A stretch of 17,598 bases of DNA from Thermoplasmata archaeon (GTDB lineage Archaea > Thermoplasmatota > Thermoplasmata > Thermoplasmatales > Thermoplasmataceae), in assembly GCA_021835265.1 (NCBI GenBank), contig JAKBQK010000195.1, positions 1 to 17,598 on the forward strand, given 5' to 3'. Below are positions 1 to 6,800 of the stretch, piece after piece. The notes under the pieces were generated by a model. That model made no database searches, had not been told where the DNA came from, and saw only the letters and a list, made by a program, of their open reading frames with translations. The position numbers and the translations under genes were made by a program. The number at the start of each line of letters is the position of its first letter. Position 1 is the stretch's first letter.

Positions 1-814
1 CTTCCCACATGGAGTCCGGAAGCATGGATAGCATGCTGAACTGAGCAGCACTGTTGATGTACTCTCCACCATCTATTCTTATTGTTTCACCATTTATGTA
101 TTCTGCAGCATCGCTCATGAGGTATGCAGCCAGCTCCCCTATCTCTTCTTTCTTCCCAAGCCTTCTCATGGGATTCCTGTTTACCATTAAATTTTCAGCT
201 TCATCTCCAGGGATGAGATTCTTCCATGCACCGTCAGTCTTGAAGGGGCCAGGAGCTATTCCATTTGCCCTGATTCCCTTGGGGCCCCATTCTGCTGCGA
301 TGCTTCTTGTGAATGCCTGGAGACCGGATTTTGCAGTTGCGGAAGGAACAACATAGGGTGACCCTGTGTCAACATAGGTTGCGAGAATGCTCAGTATATT
401 TCCCCTTTTACCATCCTTTATCCATCTCTTTCCAACTTCAAGAGTGATGTTAATGGATCCTGTTAAAACGATGTTTAAAACTGCTAAAAACCCGTTCATA
501 GAGAGATCTTCAGTTCTTGAGATAAAATTGCCTGCGGCATTGTTTATGAGGCCTGAAATTTCATGCTCATTCATCATTTTGTTTACAATCTCTTTAATCT
601 TATCAAAATCTCTTATGTCTGATGAATAAGTGAAGCAGTCAATCCCCTTTTCTTTAAGTGAGTTTCTTGCTTTATTCAGTTTTTCCTGATCCCTGCTAAT
701 TATATGAATGACTGCTCCATATGAACCCAGAGTGTTGGCCATCTGAAGGCCCAGTCCTGATCCGCCGCCTGTGATAATAATGCCTTTACCGGAAAACGAT
801 TTCCCATTAAGCAT
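1..814 (-). CDS. 2,4-dienoyl-CoA reductase-type short-chain dehydrogenase (3' end off the window)
   Basis: Open for 271 codons from ATG at 814-812 and runs off the left edge without a stop, so the C-terminus is missing; family members suggest only some 10-20 residues are lost. An N-terminal Rossmann motif is present (TGGGSGLG, residues 15-22), then NNAAGNF (91-97). Spacing matches the catalytic set known from mitochondrial 2,4-dienoyl-CoA reductase (DECR1: Asn148, Tyr199, Ser210, Lys214): Asn96, Tyr147, Ser158 and Lys162 here have the same intervals. The classical SDR YxxxK is absent, as expected for this subfamily. NGIAPGP (184-190) and a late INGETIRIDGG (240-250) also fit. The family reduces dienoyl-CoA (or related enoyl-CoA) with NADPH in unsaturated fatty acid breakdown. 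It has no obvious link to the sugar genes and is divergent from the neighbouring glycosyltransferase. The function is a family assignment; the exact substrate is not shown by sequence. Confidence 0.85.
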   Translation of the reverse strand, partial: MLNGKSFSGKGIIITGGGSGLGLQMANTLGSYGAVIHIISRDQEKLNKARNSLKEKGIDCFTYSSDIRDFDKIKEIVNKMMNEHEISGLINNAAGNFISRTEDLSMNGFLAVLNIVLTGSINITLEVGKRWIKDGKRGNILSILATYVDTGSPYVVPSATAKSGLQAFTRSIAAEWGPKGIRANGIAPGPFKTDGAWKNLIPGDEAENLMVNRNPMRRLGKKEEIGELAAYLMSDAAEYINGETIRIDGGEYINSAAQFSMLSMLPDSMWE

Positions 815-965
815 AGGAGTTCATCCCCACATATATCATTAATTTTAAGGTATAAAAATGTGCTAAATTTATAATTTTATTTACTATTTTCTATTGTAAA
901 GTAACAATTATAATGGGCATTTAAATCAAATCATAAACATAAGATTTAATACATGATTTAACCTG

Positions 966-978
966 ACACTATAAAAGG
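966..978 (+). promoter_or_regulatory. TATA-like box of the 1011-1844 glycosyltransferase
   Basis: The sequence CACTATAAAAGGT contains a good archaeal TATA box centred near 972. Transcription would begin about 26 bases downstream, near 998. That lies after the possible TTG start at 993 and before the ATG at 1011, and it is the reason the ATG was chosen as start. No Shine-Dalgarno sequence is visible before the ATG. Confidence 0.45.
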
Positions 979-1010
979 TTCAGTGATCTCAGTTGTCGAT
1001 TAGCCCTGAA

Positions 1011-1844
1011 ATGATACAGATGGATGCATCATACTCTCAAGTGAGTCCATTGATTCAGCAGGAAAACAGGGAAGCGCAAAGACAGTCATACTTGTGTTCA
1101 TTGATTATACCCGCATATAATGAAGAGAAAAGAATAAAACCTTTTCTTGAAGATTTGAAAACAAAGATTCCCTCGAATTGGGAAGTTATCATCGTTTGTG
1201 ATGGTACAGATAAAACTGCTGAAATAGCAAAAAAAGTAGATGACAGGTTTAGGGTTCTTTCCTTTAGCAAGAGGCTTGGAAAAGGAGGAGGGATTATAAA
1301 GGGATTCAAGGCTGCTACTGGAGAAATTTTAGGCTATGTAGATGCAGATGGGGCAATTCCGTGGGAAAGTATACAGAAAGTTTTTGAAACGGTAATAAAT
1401 GGAGAAAAAGTTGCAGTGGGCTCAAGATGGATGAGGGATTCTAAAGTTTTAATTAGACAGCCTATATCAAGAGTGATTCTCGGAAGACTATATCATTATT
1501 TCACAATACTGTTTCTAAGGGTTAATATAAAAGATACACAATGCGGACTTAAAGTATACAAAAGAGAAGTAGTAAACAAGGTTCTTAAGAGCATCACAAT
1601 TAGTAACCTATCCATTGATACTGCTTTTCTATATCATGCCCAAAAAGCAGGTTACAATGTAACAGAAATTCCAATCGTTTGGAGAGATATAGATGGAAGT
1701 AAATTTTCCCCTGTTAAAACCTCAATTGCTATGCTCATAATATTAATTGGAATAAGACTTGCACATTCAAGATATTCAAGTAAAATCTTGAACTTCATAG
1801 AAATACGCGACTTATGGTTATATAAGATTTTTGAATATTTGTGA
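1011..1844 (+). CDS. Family 2 glycosyltransferase, dolichyl-phosphate glucose/mannose synthase-like
   Basis: 277 residues from ATG 1011. An in-frame TTG at 993 would add six residues but lies upstream of the transcription start predicted from the TATA box. The GT-A nucleotide-binding start is IIPAYNEEKRIKPFL; then VCDGTDKT, GKGGGIIKGFKAATG, the metal-binding VDADGA (Asp111 and Asp113), GSRW, and the acceptor-side signature DTQCGLKVYKREVV followed by EIPIVW. This order is that of the DPM1/ALG5-like GT2 group, which moves hexose from GDP-Man or UDP-Glc to polyprenyl (dolichyl) phosphate at the inner membrane face. There is no C-terminal multi-pass membrane domain; only a short hydrophobic stretch (about MLIILIGIRL) lies near the end, so membrane contact is probably peripheral. 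A product such as dolichyl-P-sugar would be a natural donor for a GT-C enzyme such as the 11331-15113 protein (inference). Donor sugar not determinable. Confidence 0.85.
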   Translation: MIQMDASYSQVSPLIQQENREAQRQSYLCSLIIPAYNEEKRIKPFLEDLKTKIPSNWEVIIVCDGTDKTAEIAKKVDDRFRVLSFSKRLGKGGGIIKGFKAATGEILGYVDADGAIPWESIQKVFETVINGEKVAVGSRWMRDSKVLIRQPISRVILGRLYHYFTILFLRVNIKDTQCGLKVYKREVVNKVLKSITISNLSIDTAFLYHAQKAGYNVTEIPIVWRDIDGSKFSPVKTSIAMLIILIGIRLAHSRYSSKILNFIEIRDLWLYKIFEYL

Positions 1845-1864
1845 GCGTTTGATTTTGAGACAAA

Positions 1865-2322
1865 ATTGTTTTGCCTCATCTCACAGTAATCCACGATGAG
1901 TTCGGGATTAGTATGCCGCAATGTCCCTCACCATGACAAAGGAAATGATATATTCCCACATAGTTGGATAGATCTCCCTGAGAACAAGAATTGTTGTCTT
2001 CTCTACTTATGCCAGACAACAGTGGAATATTGCCATATTCATTATAGGATCTCTCATAACCCAAAAACCGGGGTTTAACAATCCCATCATATGTTAAAAC
2101 GCCCAGACATTCCTTCATCACATTGTCCGCCCTCTTCTTCTCCCTGTTCCATCTGCTTGTCATCTCATATGCATAATATCTGTCACCGTATCTCGACAAC
2201 TTTTATTTTGTATTTCCTGAACCAGTCAGACAGTTCAAGCATTTTACAGAGTGTGTGCAATATGTATAAAGATCTTTTGTAATATAATAGAGATGTAGTA
2301 AAATAGCCATTCAATAGATGTT
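1865..2322 (-). pseudogene. Decayed 5' fragment of an IS transposase related to the intact copy at 7987-9366
   Basis: Reading leftward from ATG 2242, the sequence gives a short piece with SDWFRKYKIKVVEIR and then a stop. A second frame resumes at about 2199 with YYAYEMTSRWNREKKRAD, nearly identical to the intact transposase, then drifts through further frameshifts and loses similarity near 1865. Homology continues upstream of the start: AAGATCTTTATACATATT and CTATTGAATG-CTATTT both recur before the intact gene, so the leader region of the element is included. No outer terminal repeat like that of the intact element was found, and the whole catalytic part is missing. It is therefore a truncated, frameshifted relic of the same family but a diverged copy. 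It fills the otherwise gene-free stretch between the glycosyltransferase and gmhB. Confidence 0.85.
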
Positions 2323-2328
2323 GTGCGT

Positions 2329-2772
2329 TTACCTTTTTAATATTTTATACTCTATTCCCAAGGATCGTCCCATCTCCCCTTCTATGTCGTCCCTGTCACC
2401 TATGATTACAGATTTCTTGATATTTATCTTAAGTTCCCTTGCTGCCTGGAAGATCAGTTCCAACCCAGGTTTCCTACAATTACATTTCTCTTCCGGCCTA
2501 TGAGGACAAAAATAAGTTCCTGTCACATATATCTCCTTTTCTTCAAGCCTTCTCAGGAGCTCATTATGAAATTTTTGAAACTGAAAAAGCGTGAAATATC
2601 CCCTTCCTATTCCAGACTGATTTGTAATTATCACAATGATATATCCATTCTTTTGATATTCCTTCATGATATCTATGATATCTGGATATATCACCAATTG
2701 ACTGATGTCATGGCAATAAGGGCAGTCTTTATTTATGGTTCCATCTCTGTCTATAAAAAGTGCTTTTCTCAT
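2329..2772 (-). CDS. gmhB: D-glycero-D-manno-heptose 1,7-bisphosphate 7-phosphatase, HAD family
   Basis: 147 residues starting at ATG 2772, so that the family motif follows at once (MRKALFIDRDGT); the frame is open further upstream but that extension has no family resemblance. HAD motif I is DRDGT with Asp8 nucleophile and Asp10 acid/base; motif II is TNQSG (50-54); motif IV is GDRDDI (125-130). A zinc site of the GmhB type is present: Cys89, His91, Cys97, Cys99 in FCPHRPEEKCNC, followed by RKPG. GmhB removes the C7 phosphate from heptose 1,7-bisphosphate. The related HisB N-domain shares these motifs, but gmhA and hddA next door decide for heptose. It is divergent from gmhA across 108 bases holding TATA-like elements for both. 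It is shorter than E. coli GmhB (191 residues) but all motifs are there. Which anomer it prefers cannot be read off. Confidence 0.9.
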   Translation of the reverse strand: MRKALFIDRDGTINKDCPYCHDISQLVIYPDIIDIMKEYQKNGYIIVIITNQSGIGRGYFTLFQFQKFHNELLRRLEEKEIYVTGTYFCPHRPEEKCNCRKPGLELIFQAARELKINIKKSVIIGDRDDIEGEMGRSLGIEYKILKR

Positions 2773-2833
2773 TTTAACAGTGCCATGATGAACTAATCCT
2801 TCATAAATCAATACCCAACCAACCTCATATCCA

Positions 2834-2850
2834 CCTTTTATATATAAGAA
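2834..2850 (+). promoter_or_regulatory. TATA box of gmhA in the gmhB-gmhA divergent spacer
   Basis: CCTTTTATATATAAGAA is a strong TATA element centred near 2843. Transcription would start near 2869, giving either a leaderless GTG start at 2869 or an 11-base leader to the ATG at 2881. A separate weaker box for gmhB on the other strand may be the GATTTATGA read leftward near 2802-2810, about 30 bases before its ATG. Confidence 0.45.
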
Positions 2851-2880
2851 ACCTATTGCAAAGGAAGAGTGTGTAAACAT

Positions 2881-3444
2881 ATGAATTTAGAAGATGTGAA
2901 AGCATATCTTGAAGAGGGTTCAAAGATCAGAATTTCCCTTGATGTGGATAAAATACTGAATCTAGGGGCTGAAATTCTAAAATGTTTCAAGATTGGGAGC
3001 AAGATCATACTTTTCGGCAACGGAGGAAGTGCCGCAGACGCACAGCATATTGCTGCTGAATTTGTTGGAAGATTTGAGAAAGAGAGAAGACCACTCCCTG
3101 CCATGGTTCTTCATGGAAATACTTCATCTTTAACTGCCATAGGAAATGATTATGGTTTTGATGATGTATATTCAAGGCAGATTATAGCCTTTGCAGAAAA
3201 AGGTGATGTTATTATCGCATTGAGTACCAGCGGAAATTCCAAAAATGTGTTGAGGGGAATTGAAGTAGCAGTCAATAAAGGATGTGAGGTTTTTGGAATT
3301 ACCGGAAAGGAAGGTGGAAAGTTGAGGGAACTAATTCCTAAGAATAGGCTCATAATGATTCCAAGTAGTAGAACTTCCTACATACAGGAATCAACCATTG
3401 CAATTGGGCACATAATCTCAAAGATCGTAGAGGATTCTCTTTGA
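2881..3444 (+). CDS. gmhA: Sedoheptulose-7-phosphate isomerase (phosphoheptose isomerase), SIS domain
   Basis: 187 residues from ATG 2881 (an in-frame GTG at 2869 would add four). The single SIS domain contains GNGGSAADAQHIAAEF, with His56 and Glu60 at the metal positions, SLTAIGNDYGF, the phosphate-loop STSGNSKNVLRGI, and QESTIAIGH near the end, carrying the Gln and His that complete the zinc site in bacterial GmhA. The length is that of the family. It converts D-sedoheptulose 7-phosphate to D-glycero-D-manno-heptose 7-phosphate, the first committed step to GDP- or ADP-heptose, in the cytoplasm. One small difference: the Asp usual before TS in the CD(T/V)S loop is Asn (HGNTSS). It is transcribed toward hddA, which lies tail-to-tail 23 bases away, and divergently from gmhB. 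Confidence 0.93.
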   Translation: MNLEDVKAYLEEGSKIRISLDVDKILNLGAEILKCFKIGSKIILFGNGGSAADAQHIAAEFVGRFEKERRPLPAMVLHGNTSSLTAIGNDYGFDDVYSRQIIAFAEKGDVIIALSTSGNSKNVLRGIEVAVNKGCEVFGITGKEGGKLRELIPKNRLIMIPSSRTSYIQESTIAIGHIISKIVEDSL

Positions 3445-3467
3445 TTATTAGGGATTATTCTTATTAA

Positions 3468-4454
3468 CTAATCTCCCACAAATATGATGCTTGAACCCCG
3501 ATTAACAATTCTGAACGGAGTCGGGGACAGGCCAAGGCTTTCCGAAATAGACTTGTGGTATTTTGGATCTGCAAAGAACAAGAGAAAACCCCCACCACCA
3601 GAACCTATCAACTTGCCACCCGTAGCACCTGTTTCCATTGCTTTCTCATATAATGCATCAATTCCACCTTGGGAGATCTTGCTAGAAAGTTTCCTTTTTT
3701 CAATCCAGTTTTCATTGAGCAATTTGCCCACATCATTGTAATTCCCTCTATTCATTTCTTCCTTGAGTTTGTAAGAGAGCTCTGACATTTTTGCATAACT
3801 TTCATGTAATGAGGAAATCCCAGTCTTTTGATCCATATGAATTTGATTTGATCTCCTTTCCAGATTCGTATATAGCAAAAGCAAATGTGTCTGCAGTTGA
3901 TCCATGGTACCATCTGGCGTGATGATTGGCGTTACATTGACATCACCCCTCTTGCGAAACTCTATGAGGTTCATCCCTCCGAATGCAGCAGCATATTGAT
4001 CCTGCATGCCTCCCTCTTCCTTGAGAATGTTACGTTCAATATCAATAGCTTCCTTTGCAAGTTGTGACGAGGAAGCGTGTTCACCTTTGTATGCATGAAG
4101 TGCATTAAGAAGTCCCACTGTGAAGGTACTGCTTGATCCCAGTCCAGTTCCGTTTGAAGGTATATCTGACATGGAGACTATCTCAATCTTTTCAATAATA
4201 TCAAGATATTTCAGAGTTTCCCTGACAACTGGATGTTTTATTTTATTTACACTATCCACGATTTCTGTCCTTGAGTAGCTCACTCTGATCCTGTTATCAA
4301 ATTTCTCGTTGATAGTTATGTAAATATATTTATTGATTGTTGCATTGACCACTGCACCGTTCCCGTAGTTCATGAAGTATTGTGGTATATCTGTACCACC
4401 CCCCGTGAATGTAATCCTTAGGGGAGTTCGGGACATAATCATTCTTTTAGTCAT
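3468..4454 (-). CDS. hddA: D-glycero-D-manno-heptose 7-phosphate kinase, GHMP family
   Basis: 328 residues. GHMP kinase with SRTPLRITFTGGGTDIP at the start, the ATP loop SDIPSNGTGLGSSSTFTVG (96-114), GGMQDQYAAAFGG (148-160), and the C-terminal GATGGKLIGSGGGGF (276-290). The GGGTDIP, QDQYAAAFGG and GATGGKLIGSGGGG set is that of HddA rather than galactokinase or mevalonate kinase. HddA phosphorylates C1 of heptose 7-phosphate, giving the alpha-1,7-bisphosphate used for GDP-heptose; the bifunctional HldE of the ADP-heptose route belongs to another kinase fold. The start at 4454 overlaps the stop of the upstream epimerase by four bases (ATGA), so the two are probably translated together; Met5 and Met7 are other possible starts. 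No hddC nucleotidyltransferase is found next to it. Confidence 0.9.
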   Translation of the reverse strand: MTKRMIMSRTPLRITFTGGGTDIPQYFMNYGNGAVVNATINKYIYITINEKFDNRIRVSYSRTEIVDSVNKIKHPVVRETLKYLDIIEKIEIVSMSDIPSNGTGLGSSSTFTVGLLNALHAYKGEHASSSQLAKEAIDIERNILKEEGGMQDQYAAAFGGMNLIEFRKRGDVNVTPIITPDGTMDQLQTHLLLLYTNLERRSNQIHMDQKTGISSLHESYAKMSELSYKLKEEMNRGNYNDVGKLLNENWIEKRKLSSKISQGGIDALYEKAMETGATGGKLIGSGGGGFLLFFADPKYHKSISESLGLSPTPFRIVNRGSSIIFVGD

Positions 4455-5377
4455 GAGTAAAACTCTGATATAATTCTGATTCCCTCTTCAAGAGTTGTCC
4501 TTGCCCTGAATCCAAGCACTTTTTCTGCTTTGGATGTGTCCGCAAGTGTTTCCATCACATAATTCTTCACTGGCATTTTTATATATTCAGGTTCCACATT
4601 GGTTCCAAGATGCATATTGAGCATGCTGAGCATTTCATTGAGGCTATAGTTCTTTCCGTAGCCTACGTTGAATACATCAAAACCCTTAACCTGCGATGCT
4701 AATAGGAGAGAGTCGATTAAATCCTCAACGTATACGAAATCTCTCCTCTGTTCCCCATTTCCGTAAATGATTGGTTTCTTTCCATCCCGGATATTCCAGA
4801 GGAATTGGGTTACTAAATTCGCATACTCTCCTTTTGCTTTCTCATATTTTCCATAAACTGAAAAGAATCGCATGGCTGAAACATTAATACCAAAGAGTCG
4901 GTTGTATAATTCTGCCATTCTTTCAGAATAAATTCTCGCCTCTGTGTAAAAGTCTGTAACTCCAGGTATAATATCTTCCCTGTGCGGCGGTTCTACTCCG
5001 TTGTAGATAGATGATGTAGAGGAAAAAACCATGTTTGTATTGTTATTCTTGCAATATTCAAGGAGGGCGGTCATCCCGGCAACAACTTCAGATACAAGCA
5101 TTGGATCATTCTTGTACATAGGTGATGCTGAATAGAATCCCAGGTGAAATATCATGTCCACTTTCCTCCCCAATCCGTTGATATTTTTCACATCTTCTTG
5201 AAATAATTCTACTTTCCCTGAATCAACCAGATCGTTGATATTATTCTCCGTTCCTGTATGCATATTGTCAATTACAATTACTTCATTGTTCGTAGCAAGT
5301 CTCCTCACGAGATTCGTACCTATAAAACCGGCCCCACCAGTTACCAAAATTTTACGATTTTTTATATCAGGTTGCAT
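4451..5377 (-). CDS. NAD-dependent nucleotide-sugar epimerase/dehydratase (extended SDR)
   Basis: 308 residues. Rossmann motif TGGAGFIG (13-20), acidic end of strand 2 in VIDNMHTG, FHLGFYSASP, the Ser/Thr cluster SSTSSIYNG (119-127), then the active-site helix DFYTEARIYSERMAELYN. Tyr144 is the catalytic tyrosine, but the residue four positions later is Arg148, not the Lys of canonical YxxxK. Later family signatures are RFFSVYGKYE, GNGEQRRDFVYVEDL and FNVGYGK. The fold and length match UDP-glucose 4-epimerase-like proteins acting on NDP-sugars in the cytoplasm. Translational coupling to hddA suggests a role on the heptose product or a related GDP-sugar, but substrate and reaction are not shown by the sequence. 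A TATA-like stretch read leftward at 5404-5420 would give a near-leaderless transcript. An IS relic ends right behind this promoter. Confidence 0.8.
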   Translation of the reverse strand: MQPDIKNRKILVTGGAGFIGTNLVRRLATNNEVIVIDNMHTGTENNINDLVDSGKVELFQEDVKNINGLGRKVDMIFHLGFYSASPMYKNDPMLVSEVVAGMTALLEYCKNNNTNMVFSSTSSIYNGVEPPHREDIIPGVTDFYTEARIYSERMAELYNRLFGINVSAMRFFSVYGKYEKAKGEYANLVTQFLWNIRDGKKPIIYGNGEQRRDFVYVEDLIDSLLLASQVKGFDVFNVGYGKNYSLNEMLSMLNMHLGTNVEPEYIKMPVKNYVMETLADTSKAEKVLGFRARTTLEEGIRIISEFYS

Positions 5378-5403
5378 CGTATCTTTACCTTATTTCCTTC
5401 CTC

Positions 5404-5420
5404 TTAATACATTTTATTTT
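5404..5420 (-). promoter_or_regulatory. Probable TATA element of the epimerase-hddA operon
   Basis: Read leftward the sequence is AAAATAAAATGTATTAA, lying 27-43 bases before the ATG at 5377. It is AT-rich and placed as expected for archaeal TBP binding with a leader of a few bases. AT-rich background makes this a weak call. Confidence 0.3.
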
Positions 5421-5426
5421 GTTGCA

Positions 5427-6632
5427 AGGGGGTCAAAATTTCGTCAATAACCTTTGGTACCAGTACGTTGTTTTCAGAAGGCTCTCATCTGTCTTGAACC
5501 TGTTCTTCAGCACTTCTGATCTAATGGAAGAAATGATGCTTCGCAAAGTTACATGTTTTATGGATCATGGGATCATCCAGATACCTGAATATGGGTTTCC
5601 TGTTCCTTTCCAGTGTCTTGAGGAAACTTTCTGTCACACTGTTTCCGAAATATAGATCCCAGATCAGATGAAGGATGCGTAATGTTACATCCTTCTCCGA
5701 TATTCCCTCTGTTATACTTAATACTTGTTCGGAATTATTCCCGAGTTTCTCCTGGTTTTCAACGGTCAAGAAGAATATGTGTGTGATCAGGCGTTTCGCA
5801 TCCTCCATTTCTATGTTCATGGATGCGTCATGTATCTTCTTGGAAAGATCCTTGAGGATGTGGAAGAGGCACCTCTACCTCTTCATGCTGAATCTCATAG
5901 ACTTGATACTTCAACGAATGCTTCCCTGTAATGGTATCCGTCTGTGATGATCCTTACCATATCCGGTATATGGAATCTTGTGAATGCAACCATGAAGAAT
6001 GATAAAATTGATTCATCATCAAGATTACCAAGAACGGATTCGTAAAACGCACCATTATACTGATCCTTTAGGAGGAACCTGTACCTCCTTGAACCTATCA
6101 ATGAGCATATACTGCTCTTCATAGGAGAAGTGTTCTGATGAAGGCATCTTCTGATCATGATGGATATCCAGAACTGCATTCCTTATTGTTTCATGTGAAC
6201 TATGCATTACAAGGAAGATCATGCACATCTCTGAGGACTTCCTCACTGAGGATTTTACTCTTGCTTTCACGCTCTTCACCTTCACATCCTCAGGAATGTG
6301 TTTTCCGTACGTGTAATCGCCGGTTGATTTTTGTGCATTCGGGAGGCCGGGTTTCTAAGGAATATGAACATTCTTTTCACACATATTTCTGGATAATTAT
6401 GTTGTTTCCTGCTATTTTCCTTATGTGTGTACCGTTCTTTGAAACTTTCCTTGAAGAACAGTTGGGGCATACGGAATACGAGTAATAGAGTATGATATGA
6501 TCATCCTTAATGGACATGTCCACATCAAGGTTCGGAATCTTTACAGGTAAATGAGCAAAAATCACCTGTATACTCGTCAAGAGTGCTTGTGACAGCTTTC
6601 TTCTTTAATCCGCGGATGCTGTACAAGCACAT
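5427..6632 (-). pseudogene. Frameshifted DDE transposase relic with N-terminal zinc ribbon
   Basis: Read leftward, transposase-like protein can be followed through at least four changes of frame. First comes a possible start (ATG 6632) with SIRGLKKKAVTSTLDEYTG. A zinc ribbon follows (CPNCSSRKVSKNGTHIRKI, around 6475-6420). A middle part is coded in 6285-6055 (KSVKARVKSSVRKSS). A catalytic-looking part has YRFLLKDQYNGAFYESVLGN and MVRIITDGYHYREAF (6100-5900). The C-terminal helical part is coded in 5820-5521 and continues in another frame with RFKTDESLLKTTYWYQRL to a stop near 5430. The pieces add up to one transposase of about 380 residues, unlike the intact IS in this window. The IS family is left open, and no terminal repeats could be assigned. 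It splits the epimerase-hddA pair from the upstream dehydratase gene and lies in the same direction. From 6633 to 6800 I see only AT-rich spacer. Confidence 0.75.
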
Positions 6633-6800
6633 AGAATTTTATACCATGGAAGTGATTCATGATTTCGGTTCCACTATAGGGAAAATAAAAAATTCAACGA
6701 TTATTTGATACTTTTATGAAATACTGAAATATAACAAAGAGATTATCGATTTTTTATTTTGCAGTTCAGAATTCAATTATGTTTTTTCATTGTCGATATT

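Noticed and set aside
54..629. Open frames on the + strand (54-356 and 387-629)
   Set aside because: They lie opposite the dienoyl-CoA reductase-like gene, which has all family motifs; the + strand products look like shadow translation.
993..1010. TTG start at 993 for the first glycosyltransferase
   Set aside because: The TATA box centred near 972 puts transcription start near 998, after this codon; the added residues have no family support. ATG 1011 preferred.
2773..2880. N-terminal extension of gmhB to 2880
   Set aside because: Thirty-six extra residues unlike any GmhB, overlapping the gmhA promoter and 5' end; HAD motif I begins right after ATG 2772.
5378..6800. Several small + strand frames (for example 6138-6485 and 5675-5947)
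   Set aside because: They are antisense to the zinc-ribbon transposase relic, whose pieces on the other strand join into one recognisable protein.
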